A DNA stretch of 64,000 nucleotides from Ursus arctos (lineage: Eukaryota; Chordata; Mammalia; Carnivora; Ursidae), in the NCBI RefSeq assembly GCF_023065955.2, contig NW_026622974.1, positions 28,241,718 to 28,305,717 of the forward strand, read 5' to 3'. Positions within the stretch are counted from its first letter, which is position 1; each line of letters begins with the position of its first letter. The translations under genes and the position numbers were made by a program. The notes beneath the pieces are model-generated. The model was given only the letters and a program-made list of their open reading frames with translations. It was not told the origin of the DNA and ran no database searches. Below are positions 1 to 10,280 of this stretch, one piece after another.

Positions 1-524
1 TTGCATTATTGTTTTCATACATCAAAGTATTGGGTAGACTTGAAATTATTTTAATTTCCTGAGCATTAGAAAATGCAAAGATTAAGTATATTATGAAGTT
101 TCTTTCCTTCCCCTTCCTTCCATTTCTTTTTCAGTTGTTTTTAAGAAAATTATAACTACTGGATTTTTGGCCATCGCACATTCTCCGGTTTTATTTAGAT
201 CTGCCATAACGATCGCTGACATGAGTGGCATATAATATGTTGCTCTGAATGGCAATGAATGTGATTAATAAAACAGTTGGGAGTTTTTTGCCAAGAGACA
301 TTCCTCAGAGAAATTGTTCCTTTTCTTTGAAAATGCCTCCCAAAGAATGCTGACTTTAATGTATGCCAGGACCCATTGACAAGTTTCATACCCGAAGATT
401 CTTCAGAATCAATCTAATTAAAAGCTGTGTCAAGAGTGTCCCAACGCAGAAATTGTCATAACTAAATAAATGTAGGAAGAAACGATTTTTATTGGCTTCT
501 TTTTTGAACAGCTTTTCAAATAAT
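1..524. other. Unassigned AT-rich sequence
   Basis: No repeat family or gene is recognised. Short open frames are present but lack coding character. It is probably ordinary intergenic or intronic DNA. Confidence 0.5.
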
Positions 525-850
525 TTTTAATTGACGTAAAATTGAATATAGCATTATATTATTTTCAGGTGTACAACATAGTAATTTGATATTTGTATAT
601 GTTGTGAAATCATCACCACTATAAGTCTAGTTAACATCTGTCCCCATACATAGTTATGGACTTCTTTTCTTGCGATGAAGACTTTCAAGATTTACTCTTA
701 GCAACTTTCAGATATGCAGTGCAATAGTATTGCCCATGACTTATTTTATAACTGAAAGTTTGTACCTGTTGAACCCCCTCACCCATTTTGCCCACCCTCT
801 ACCCCCCAGCTCTGGCAACCACCAGTCTGTCTCTGTATCTATGAGGTTTT

Positions 851-858
851 GTGTGTGT

Positions 859-896
<38 letters not shown>
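851..896. repeat. (GT)n microsatellite
   Basis: A run of GT dinucleotides with one GTAT interruption, lying inside the antisense L1 3' UTR. The apparent peptides of alternating Val/Cys or His/Thr across it are artefacts of the repeat. Confidence 0.97.
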
Positions 897-899
<3 letters not shown>

Positions 900-1248
900 G
901 AATTCTACATATAAGTGAGATCATACAGTATTTGTCTTTGTCTGCCTGACTTATTTCACTCAACATAATGTCCTCAAGGTCCATTGATGTGTAGCAAATG
1001 GCAAGATTTTCTTCTTTTTGTAGCTGAATAGTATCCTATTGTGTATATATGCCACATATTCTTTGTCCATTTATCCATCAATGGGCACTGAGGTTGTTTG
1101 AATATCTTGTATTATCTTAATATTATTGTAAATAATGCTGCAATGAATATGGGAGTGCGTGTATCGTTTTGAATTAGAGTTTTCATTTTCTTCATTTTCC
1201 CCCAAATACCCAGAAGTGTAATTGCTGGATTATATGGTAGTTCTACTT

Positions 1249-1482
1249 TTAATTTTTTGGGAAACCTCCACATAGTGGCTGCACCAATTTATATTCCCAC
1301 CAGCAGTGCACAAGAATTCCCTTTTCTCCACATCCTTGCCAACACTTATTTTTGGCACTTATTTGTGACTTTTTGATTGTAGCCATTCTGACAGGTATAA
1401 GATGGTATCTCATTGTGGTTTTGATTCTCATTTCCCTGATGATTAGTGATATTACATACTTTTTCGTGTACTTGTTGGCCAT
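1249..1482 (-). pseudogene. L1 ORF2p C-terminal fragment
   Basis: The minus-strand frame reads through the last conserved part of L1 ORF2p, including the pattern [26 protein letters not shown] and the C-terminal [14 protein letters not shown] motif (Cys-rich domain). It lacks the endonuclease and reverse transcriptase domains, so it is a dead fragment. The same domain occurs at 15.4 kb (minus) and 47.0 kb (plus). Confidence 0.8.
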
Positions 1483-1508
1483 CTGTATGTCTTTAAAGAA
1501 TAACTTGT

Positions 1509-2739
1509 TTTATCAGTAGTATAATTCTATAAGGGAATACTTTAAAGATTTAGCTTCCTAAGTTAATAATTTCCTAATGTTTGAAAGGTCATATATTAAT
1601 ATAATGTTATAGTAAATAAAGAATATGTATCCCATAATAATGTCTAATGTAGAATATTAGATACGTATTTAGGAATTCCCTTCCTGGTGCTATTTAAATA
1701 TTTAGTTTAATTATATTACTATTCATTCATAATATTATTCATTATTTCATTTAATGCCAATTGTTTGTGAATTAGAGAAATTCTTTAAAATTCTAAACCA
1801 AATTAGCAGTATGTTATGAGCATTTTTTTCTAGATAATTTTGTGTTCAGTGAGTTAAATAATGCCTAGTTTATTTTTCTGTAACTCTCTATATAAGGAAT
1901 ATTCAAAGTAACTAAAGATTGTCTGTTGTCTTTATAGATTCTGGAAAAATTTCTGAGAGTTTTCTCTTCAGCTATTATAAACGCTTTTATTTTGGGGGAA
2001 AAGGACCTTTTCCATTGTATACCATAAGGCATAACAATATATTAAAAAGGATCGTTATTGTGGACTTCTGAGTCAGTTGCAAAAATTTAAATTCGAAGTC
2101 ATGTAACATAGTGATTCAGCATGAAACAAAAGCCAAATGAGGAAAGCAGACTATTAAATTCTTCAGCTTGTCTTTACAACTGGTTTGAGTATCCACAATC
2201 CAGAAGTAATGGTTCTGCTTCACAGTTAATAATGATCTTAACCAACAAAGTGTGTTAGCTCTCATTTGATCAAAGGTATATAGACAGAAACAATCATCTT
2301 GTTTTCTGGGGTCAGATTCTGGATAGAACATCTTGAAGAAAGACCAAGGTTGAAACACAGGGCATTTCAATCCCTTCCTCATCTTATTTACAGAGAAGTA
2401 TGACTTCTTATTCCAATGGCTATGCAACTTTCTGCAATTTGTTGAAACCATAACAGTAAACTCTTAAAATTTCATGTCAGAAGCATAGCAGCCAGGGCTT
2501 CATGATGAAAAAAAGGCGGAAGTGTCTTGTGTGTTAAAATAACAAAAACAGTAGCAAAAACGGCACCATTTCTCATTCCTTCTTGTAGAACCTTTTTTCA
2601 AAGAGATTCCTGTTCAAAGGAAATGTCTTGTACATTGCAGAGGCTAAAAAAGAAATGTGGTATGAACAAATAAGATTAGGGTTAATTGGGATTGGAGAAG
2701 TTTTCTGGGTATGAAAACCAGTGTGGAGGGAAGAACATA
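1509..2739. other. Unassigned AT-rich sequence
   Basis: No recognised repeat. A 111-codon minus-strand frame at 2116-2451 has no recognisable motif and no homology known to me, and is taken as chance. Confidence 0.5.
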
Positions 2740-2845
2740 GAAGTGAGTGTCAGGTGATCTGGGTCCTGGCTGAGACCCTGACACGTAACCAGCTGTGTGT
2801 CCTGGACGCATTCATATAAATCTCTTTGGCTGAATGGCATAAGAA
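2740..2845 (-). mobile_element. MIR SINE fragment, antisense
   Basis: The words GGTCCTGGCTGAGACCCTG and CCAGCTGTGTGTCCTGGACG follow the MIR core in reverse orientation (antisense consensus: ...CTCTGCCACTTACTAGCTGTGTGACCTTGG, split here). Ancient and diverged. Confidence 0.45.
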
Positions 2846-3829
2846 ATTCTTTCTAAGTGGATCATTTTTGGTATTCTAAAATTTTTAGAAAATGAATTTT
2901 ATATCTAGCTAGATACTTGCAATACGCAAACAAATCAGATTAATAGAAATTTAGCTTCTTCCTTCCATCAAATGATTTCTTCGGTTACAATGGTGGAGGA
3001 GAGGGAACCAAATTATTGGAAAACTGCTAAAGTGACTGCCTTTGCAGATATCCTAGTGACATATTGCATAAAAGACCTATAAACTATTAATAGAGGACTT
3101 TTAAACCATGAATTTTTAAGTTCTAACACCAAAATATTCCTTTAAAATAAATATATGTGCAATGGAAAGGATAGTTGTATGTTGAGACAGTGTCAAATTA
3201 GCTTTTAGTACTAACCACTTGGATGAAAGCATGGAAATTATTCTTGGAAAGATGGAAAAAGCTAATTCATTTATTGGAACTGAGAAAAAGCCAATGTATT
3301 TGAAAATATTTATTTTCAGATAAACAATTGAATAGTTGTTTAAGAATTCAAATGTTATTAAAAGGTCCATAGGATTATTTGCCAAATCATCAACATTTTT
3401 CAAACTTTTTTCTTTGATACTTCCATTTTCTGCTGTAATTTCTAAGTCTAATGGCATAAAGAGCGATTTAACAAGACTAGATAAAGCACTGCATACTTGA
3501 GAGACTGTGATTCTGAGAAAGAACGTAGTCCTGAGTATATATAGAACACACATTTGTCATTACTAAGGAAGAGAATAAAACAAACATCCATTTGCTTGCA
3601 TTATATATTTTAATTTTTTCACTGTTATTTTTTCTTATGCACTTAGTGATGTTAAAAGAGTAAACGTCGTAGAAATGTTTATCATAGAAAGTGAGAGGCC
3701 TCTGTAATCTCAACCCCTAGAAAAATCCCTTAGCGTGTTACGTTTGTGTACATGCCTCCTGGAAAGCTCCTATGCATGTATTAACACTTATAGTATATTA
3801 CTCCTTTAATATTTCCAGATTCAGTTCCA
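2846..3829. other. Unassigned sequence with a 145-codon open frame
   Basis: No repeat recognised. The minus-strand frame 3116-3553 is among the longest in the window outside L1, but has no domain, signal peptide or family I recognise. In AT-rich DNA such a length can occur by chance. It is not called as a gene. Confidence 0.4.
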
Positions 3830-4600
3830 ATGTTTGAGGGGTTCCCCTACAACACCAAGCAATTCTCAAACACCGACAGGGTATCTGAGAGTTTCACTCA
3901 ATTCTGACGCTACCTACGTAGAGATAACATCAGAGTCCACAGGTTAAGGGTCCAGTCCTACAAGACTGTCTCCCACTCCCCACTTTAGATGCCAGTCAGA
4001 AGCCCCAGGCTATTACCTGTGCTTCTGACCCACCATTTGAACTCTGGAGGTTCCAAGGACCTTCTCCTTAGGTTCAATTAATTTGCTAGAGTGGCCCACG
4101 GAACTCAGGGGAAACACATTTGCCAGTTTATGAAAAGATACAGTAAGAATAGGAATCAACAGCCAGATGGAGGGCTGTATAGGGCAAGGTTCTGAACAGA
4201 GGAGCTCTGTCCCTCTGGAGCTTGGGGCCTGGCTCAGTAGCATGTGGAAGCATTTTGGTTCCCCAAACATGGAAGCTCTCCAGATAAAGAGGACCAAAAA
4301 ACTGTATTCTTGAGTTTTTGTGGAAGCTTCATTACCTAGTCATGATTGACTAAGTCATTGGCCATTGGCTGATTTAACCCTTAGCAAGAAGGGGACTAAA
4401 AGTTTCAACCCTCTAATCATGGAGTTGGTCCTCGGAGCAACTATTCCTGCCTTGGGTGGGGTCCCAAAGTCACCATTATTAATAACAAGACACCCATTTC
4501 ACCTGGCTTCAGGAACTGTGGCCGAAGACCAAATATATCTGAGAAATAGATTTTGGTCAAGTGAATGACTGAGTATATATTTCTTATAAATACAGCAGTT
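3830..4600 (-). mobile_element. ERVL-type LTR, antisense (MLT2-like)
   Basis: The plus strand contains ACCAAGCAATTCTCAAACAC, then GGCCCACGGAACTCAGG, GGAAGCTCTCC, CATTGGCCATTGGCTGAT and AAAGTTTCAACCCTCTAATC, and finally GAAGACCAAATATATCTGAG, in the order I recall for antisense LTRs of the ERVL class. It is a solo, diverged LTR with no internal viral region beside it. The family name is from memory; the class is more secure than the subfamily. Confidence 0.55.
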
Positions 4601-4744
4601 ACTCGATCATTTATATGCTTTGTCATGGAGAGAGATTTCAGATTTCTGGTTAACAAAAAAATCTGAGTAGTAGTTAAAATTTACTGCATATAATAACAAC
4701 AACAAAAACTATCTCTAAAATACAATCTTTTAAAATAATTTACT

Positions 4745-5025
4745 ATTAATAATAGTTAACATTTAGTGGGCATTTGCTATTTTATCATGTACAGTTATTG
4801 TGCTAAGTACTTTATGTAACTAATTTCTTTACATTCTTACTACCACCAGATGAGAAGGTACTGATAGTATCACTTCTTTTATTTTGGGAAAATGTAATTT
4901 GCACACTATACCTCACTTCCAAAGAGAAGGATACCGTAGTTATGTAGCCAGAGGGTAGACTCTGCCTCCCCTCAGTCTCACACTCAGAATCCAGACTTCT
5001 TTGCTTCGGACTCTAGTTCCTTTTT
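4745..5025 (+). mobile_element. MIR SINE, sense
   Basis: Diverged match to the MIR consensus in order: TAGTTAACATTTAGTGGGC, a TGTGCTAAGTACTTTATG segment, ACCAGATGAGAAGGTACTG, then a tail like AATCCAGACTTCTTTGCTTC. It ends just before the antisense L1 3' end. Confidence 0.6.
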
Positions 5026-5034
5026 TAAAAAAAA

Positions 5035-5375
5035 TTATTCATTTATTTTTAGAAGTTTGTATTACATTCCAGTTAGTTAACATATAGTGAAATAAATATT
5101 CATTTCACGTGTACAATATAGTGATTCAGCACTTCCATACAACACCCAGTGCTCATCACAAGTGCCCTCCTTAATCTCCACCACCCCTCCCCTCTGGTAA
5201 CCATCAGTTCTCTACAGTTAGCAGTCTGTTTCTTGGTTTGCCTTTCTCTCTCTCTCTCTTTTTTCCCCCTTTGCTCATTTGTTTTGTGTCTTAAATTCCA
5301 CCTATAAGTGAAATCATATGGTATTTGTCTTTCTCTGACTGACTTATTTCACTTAGCATAAGAGCTCTAGCCTCT
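5035..5375 (-). mobile_element. L1 3' end, antisense, carnivore-type
   Basis: Antisense 3' UTR: ACACCCAGTGCTCATCACAA, GTGCCCTCCTTAATCTCCAC and a CTCTGGTAACCATCAG block, then the common TCATATGGTATTTGTCTTTC region. Only about 340 bp remain. Confidence 0.8.
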
Positions 5376-5399
5376 TTTTGCAATCCACAAAATTCATCA

Positions 5400-5915
5400 G
5401 TCTTCTACATCTCATTTCCTGGATAAACTAAATTTTCTTGTTTGTACCATCAGTCTCTCTATGATCCCTCTGCAACCAAATTTGTTCACCTAAAGCTCAG
5501 ATGCTTCCCTGGGTTCCAAGAAACCAAACTGCTCAGTAATTTAATACATTTTTTGGTCTCCACGCCTTTCTTACTCATGTCATCCTTTCATCCATGCCCC
5601 TCTTCTCCCTCCTGTCAAAACCTATCACAAACCTATTGATTTTCCAGGGACAGCCCCATTACTGAGTCATTTACTAAGCATTCTTCGGTCACCTTAATAG
5701 AAAAGAACTCTCTTCTCAGACTCCTACAGAATTTCGTCTTAACCTCCTATGATATTTATCACATATTACCTTGTTTTAAGATAATTTGTTCATAACCATT
5801 TATACTTTAGTGTAAATTCAAGCTTTTTGCAATCCCATCTTAAAAATCATTTATTGGTCTACTACAACTATTTGACTAGAATGTGCTTGATAAAACCTTG
5901 TTGAATTTCATTGCC
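5400..5915 (+). mobile_element. Possible L2 LINE 3' region, sense
   Basis: Pyrimidine-rich sequence ending in GTGCTTGATAAAACCTTGTT-GAATTTC, which resembles the L2 3' terminus (TAGGTGCTTAATAAAT-GCTTGTTGAAT). Diverged, so the call is tentative. Confidence 0.4.
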
Positions 5916-5990
5916 TACCTATGGCTTGTAGAACACTTTAGGATTAGTGGGTCTGAAGTAAAGAAATAATCTTGTATTAGAACTATTTTT

Positions 5991-6182
5991 GGGGCGCCTG
6001 GGTAGCACAGTCGTTAAGCATCTGCCTTTGGCTCAGGGCGTGATCCCAGCGTTCTGGGATCGAGCCCCACATCGGGCTCCTCCGCTGAGAGCCTGCTTCT
6101 TCCTCTCCCACTCCCCCTGCTGTGTTCCGTCTCTCGCCGGCTGTCTCTCTGTCACATAAATAAATAAAATCTTTAAAAAAAA
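5991..6182 (+). mobile_element. Can-SINE (tRNA-Lys-derived), sense
   Basis: Full-length SINE with head GGGGCGCCTGGGTAGCACAG, box-B-like GGGATCGAGCCCC, CT-rich 3' half and AATAAATAAAATCTTT plus A tail. TSD AGAACTATTTT lies at 5979-5989 and again at 6183-6193. Confidence 0.95.
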
Positions 6183-6744
6183 AGAACTATTTTGTGACAT
6201 ATCAAGAAAACTGAATGAAGGAGGATTTGAAGGTGGAATATCTGAAAAAAAAATTCCTTTAGAGATATAGGACTTGTAAGCTAGACTATGTTAGCCTGAG
6301 AGACAATTATTAAGGAGAAAATTTGAGGGATTTTTTTATGGACACTAGTAGCATGATTAAAAATAGGGGGAGACATGAGATGGCATATTCAAAGGAAGTG
6401 AGCAGGATGACGACACTGAATGCTGATTGCAGCATCTTGAAGTCCAGGAAAGATTTGTGCAAAGAGGCCAGGAGAAGTAGCTTGGCCATTTTGAGTGCTG
6501 GAAATTACCATAAAATTGCTGATAAAAAAATGTGCTCTAAATGGTGCAAGGTGTGGTCTGATTGCGTTGGAACGGTCTGGGATAGTCTTATATCAGCTAA
6601 CCAATAGCATAAATCATTTGTAAATCTGTGTAGTGGATGTTTTAAATCACTTTAGTATTGGAAGCGACCCCAGAAATCTTCTAAAGCTTAGACCAACAGC
6701 TTCAATTTCCTGATGAGGCCAGAGAGGAGGTTTAATATAGTTCA
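6183..6744. other. Unassigned sequence
   Basis: No gene. A 94-codon plus frame (6323-6607) has no recognised family. A short MIR-like word (CAATTTCCTGATGAGGCCAG) near 6703-6722 is too weak to annotate separately. Confidence 0.45.
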
Positions 6745-7250
6745 GGCCAGTTTCTTTGGGTGCCTGTTCTGTGACAGATGCAATCCTCGAAATTGGGCAT
6801 GTAAAGATGAAACAAACAAACCCAAAACTCCATTCTCACCCTCGACTCAAGACAAGCAATTAACAGATAAATTGAAAGCAAAATAGAATTATGATGAAGG
6901 CAGACAAGGTTTATCATGGGATTGGAGAATTGAAGCCTGGGTCTAGCTTTGGGATGATAGGAGCTGGTGCTCCAGAAAAAAACCCTTGGGAGAAGGTTAA
7001 AGAATTAACAGGAAGCAAAGAAGTGGGTTAGTGGACAGGTAGAGGGTAATGGGCCACATAGCCATGAAACGGAATCACATACTGGGAAACTATGAGCAAT
7101 TCTGTGTCGCTGAGGTATAAAATGCAAAGTAAGGAGGGTGGGTAGTGGGCTTGAGTAGTAGCAAGGACAATGGCGATCCTAGCCCGACGTGGTGGTGGGC
7201 CTAGGTGATGCGCTGTGGTGATAGGGAAGCCTGTAGGGCTCTAAACTTGC
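6745..7250 (-). mobile_element. Possible L2 LINE, antisense
   Basis: The order TGCCTGTTCTGTGACAGATG, then GGGCATGTAAAGATG-AAACAAAC, then CTCCATTCTCACCCTCG follows the antisense L2 3' end (tract resembling CTACTATGTGCCAGGCACTG, then GGAGCTTACATTCTAG). Strongly diverged. Confidence 0.4.
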
Positions 7251-8010
7251 GGATTTATATCTATAAGATGCTTCTTTCAAATCAAATATTTTATCTCTAC
7301 CTTTTCAGCCTGAATGCCAGAAGTTACAAAGTGCATCTTGGAAATGTCTAGAGAAAGCTTGTTTTAGGTATGATTTTCAGGAAAGCTCTAAGTGTGGATT
7401 TTCATTTGCATTATGTTTTTGTTATGTGGGCTCATTTTTCTTTCTGCCAGTTGGTATCTCCTTTATATTACCAAACTTTTTCCCTTTCTTTCAGAGTTGC
7501 CTTTACTCTTTACTCACATGATGTCATGCAGAAGGCCAACAGATGAAGCAATAGATACCATTTCCCGGTCAACTGTCTCCTAGCAGGAGCACAGCTGTGA
7601 CGTCAGCACTTGGAAGGGACAGGCCCCTTAATCAGGCAGGCAGCATGACCTTTCCTGTTTTTAGATGGTAGTGTCTCAGAGGCATCGTGTTTCCTTTTCA
7701 GAGTTTAACTTCTAGATTATTAGTTTCAAAATTGAAATCTTGTTGTTGTTTTTATCTTAACACCTAAAAATCATCACACAGTATTGTTTAGTATCCCGTG
7801 AATGTATGTGTGTTTGTGTGTGATGGGCAGGGGGGACTTCTTTTCACAATACCAACATGACAGTATTTTTGGTTGAACATTGAATTCTGTATGTGTGGAA
7901 AGAAATTATGATACTAATACTATTTGCTTAAAGTGACTTAGATAAATGAAGGAGAAAGTAAAATTTTAAGTAAAGCTAGAAATAAATATATGATTGTACA
8001 CCTGTCATCA
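7251..8010. other. Unassigned sequence
   Basis: No repeat or gene recognised. A short imperfect GT-rich run occurs at about 7804-7822. Confidence 0.5.
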
Positions 8011-8025
8011 AGAAAAACCCAGGAG

Positions 8026-8224
8026 GGGCGCCTGGGTGGCACAGCAGTTAAGCGTCTGCCTTCGGCTCAGGGCGTGATCCCGGCGTTATGGGATCGAGCC
8101 CCACATCAGGCTCCTCCGCTATGAGCCTGCTCCTTCCTCTCCCACTCCCCCTGCTTGTGTTCCCTCTCTCGCTGGCTGTCTCTATCTCTGTCGAATAAAT
8201 AAATAAAATCTTAAAAAAAAAAAA
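8026..8224 (+). mobile_element. Can-SINE, young subfamily, sense
   Basis: Near-consensus copy with box-A-like TGGCACAGCAGTTAAGCG, box-B-like GGGATCGAGCCCC, CTCCGCTATGAGCCTGC and a GTCGAATAAATAAATAAAAT tail. Perfect 15-bp TSD AGAAAAACCCAGGAG at 8011-8025 and 8225-8239. Low divergence and a perfect TSD mark it as a recent insertion. Confidence 0.97.
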
Positions 8225-8239
8225 AGAAAAACCCAGGAG

Positions 8240-9669
8240 TTCAGGATGTGGATAATAATTTATATAGTGAGAAGTAGAATAAGAAAATGGGATCTTTATC
8301 TCCCTAATACTACAAGAGAAATAAGGTAAAAAAAAATGTATTTACTCTTTTCTGAAGTACTTATGCATTTGAGAATACCCAGATTTATTTTCTATCCAGT
8401 AGAGAGCAGTCAAAGCCCATGATGCTCTTGTAAAATCCATGCCTCCGAGTTCCAGGCACAGGACTGTTCACGCTGTACCATCTCACCCAGGTCCTAGCTG
8501 AGTAAGGGTCTTCTAGAGCACTGGCCTCGTTTCCTGTAAACCACATTCCTTCCTCTCACACTTGTCCTTTGTATTAAATAAAACACACATATCAATTTAT
8601 GTGGAAGTTAATTTGCACACAAATGAAGGCATATGTTGAGCTTGTGGCCATTGCTTTAAACAATATAGAGGAGCACAAACTATGGTGTTAGATTTCGTTA
8701 ACAGAGGGACAAAGTCACAGCATGAGAGTTGGGTGAGCTTAGAATTCCTGGAAAGAATACCCCAACCCAATTGCCACCAGACAGCCAAGGCTTGTAGTTA
8801 CCAGCAGCGAGTGTATGACATCTTCATGGCAACAGTAGTGACATAGAGAGATCTTTGACTGGTGGACAAGCCAAGGAAAAATGAAACTAAGAATCACAAA
8901 GAGATTAGATGATATGATGAAATATGCATGTGGGGCTCACCAAACTTCATCTTTGCTACTTTTTTCTCGTTCTTTCCATGTTTCAGAGGAGATTAAAATA
9001 TGGAGGGATGCCATCTAGTTATGTAGTTAGAAAGTATATCTTACCATTTTTTCTTAGTTATCTGGGGTTTTTACTGCTATTGTCAAAAACCTTTGAGGAC
9101 AGATCGTTTAAGTTTTTCAGAAAGAGCATATTCCTGGAAAATAGTTCTGAAGGAGGGCTGCCAAGAGGCAGCACCTTGAAAAAGCACATATTGTCCTATT
9201 CTCTGATTAGCCTCATGGACAGAAACCAATCTGTAAGTGAGTAAGTGCACCTGGAAATGAAGAATGAGGTGTATAAGGATAGTGGTAGAATGAAGAGTTT
9301 GAATACATATATATTTGGGTCTTGAAAACCATGTTCATCTTTCCTCTTTATGAAGTTAATGTGCACTGAGGATAGAGTCATAAAGTGCAATTAAAATGCT
9401 TCTTCGTTTATGCATCAGTGACACTATTGATCCATCATCAGTAAGACATAGAGTTTAAGGCAATGTTTTTTCCAGTAGTCATGTTGCCACAGATGGCCGC
9501 ATGCTGTGATTTGGCCATCCTCACAACCAAAGTCATACACTTTAATTGGTAGATCAGAGTTAGGTATGTAATTTGTGGCCATGAAGCGGACTGGAACTAA
9601 CTACCTCACATGCGGTGAGCTTGAATGTCAGCCTAATCAGCTAGACTTTTGCCAGCTGAACTACTGTAT
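8240..9669. other. Unassigned sequence
   Basis: No repeat family or gene recognised. A 106-codon plus frame (8924-9244) lacks recognisable motifs. Confidence 0.5.
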
Positions 9670-9683
9670 CTCAGGGACCATTG

Positions 9684-9895
9684 GTTTTGGTTTTTGTTTT
9701 TAAAGATTTTTTTTTTTTTATTTATTCATTCAACAGAGAGAGAGACAGGCAGCAAGAGAGGGGACACAAGCAGGGGGAGTGGGAGAGGAAGAAGCAGGCT
9801 CATAGCGGAGGAGCCTGATGTGGGGCTCGATCCCAGAACGCCGGGATCACGCCCTGAGCCGAGGGCGCCGCTTAGACTGAGCCACCCAGGCGCCC
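9684..9895 (-). mobile_element. Can-SINE, antisense
   Basis: Poly-T then GA-rich half, CTCATAGCGGAGGAGCCTGA, CTCGATCCCAGAACGCC and GCCACCCAGGCGCCCC. Perfect 14-bp TSD CTCAGGGACCATTG at 9670-9683 and 9896-9909. The head carries an unusual GAGGGCGCCGCTTAGACTGA in the box A region instead of GAAGGCAGACGCTTAAC. Confidence 0.96.
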
Positions 9896-10081
9896 CTCAG
9901 GGACCATTGTTACAGATGATTTGTTACCACTGTTAACGACCTCTTGTACTTTTCTTTAAAACGTGTGCATTCATTGAGATTCAAACGTGTGTTGCTGAAG
10001 AATTATGAGTTTGAATTTGGCAGCAATATTTTTCTTAAAGTATCAAAATTCCTCAACAAATGCAATAAGAACTAGTATTTT

Positions 10082-10268
10082 TAAAAGATTTTATTTATTT
10101 ATTTGAGAGAGAGAGAACATAAGCGGGGGGGGGCGGGGAGCAGAGGGAGAGGGAGATGCAGACTCCTTCTGAGCAAGGAGCCTGATGTGGGGCTCGGTCC
10201 TAGGGCCCTGGGATCATAATCTGAGCTGAAGGCAGACACTTAACTGACTGAGCCACCCAGGTGTCCCA
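10082..10268 (-). mobile_element. Can-SINE, older, antisense
   Basis: Antisense SINE with a G8+ run at about 10125-10133 and several substitutions. Imperfect TSD: AGAACTAGTATTT (from 10069) and AGAACTACTTTTG (from 10268). Confidence 0.92.
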
Positions 10269-10280
10269 GAACTACTTTTG

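Larger units (their letters stand above)
525..1508 (-). mobile_element. L1 LINE, 5'-truncated, antisense (3' UTR and ORF2 C-terminus)
   Basis: Read on the minus strand this is the last part of L1 ORF2 followed by a 3' UTR. The plus strand shows the familiar antisense words for that region, such as GTACAACATAGTAATTTGAT, the CTCTGGCAACCACCAGTCTG stretch, and GTAATTGCTGGATTATATGG. The frame carries substitutions and the element is 5' truncated near 1508. A (GT)n tract has grown within the UTR at 851-896. It resembles an L1MA-type element and is older than the L1 at 14.8 kb. No clean TSD was found. Confidence 0.85.

Noticed and set aside
3830..4600. Endogenous retrovirus with coding genes
   Set aside because: Only a solo LTR is seen; no gag, pol or env-like frames are found next to any LTR in the window.
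5035..5375. Separate promoter-like CT-rich element at 5250-5270
   Set aside because: The CT run lies within the antisense L1 3' UTR and is explained by it.
8026..8090. tRNA gene in the SINE head
   Set aside because: The box A and box B-like words belong to the tRNA-Lys-derived SINE; there is no full cloverleaf or terminator of a functional tRNA.
9649..9936. 95-codon frame with Arg/Gly-rich part
   Set aside because: It is the antisense Can-SINE; the same peptide (AEEPDVGLDPRTPGS) recurs at other SINE loci such as 38065-38268.
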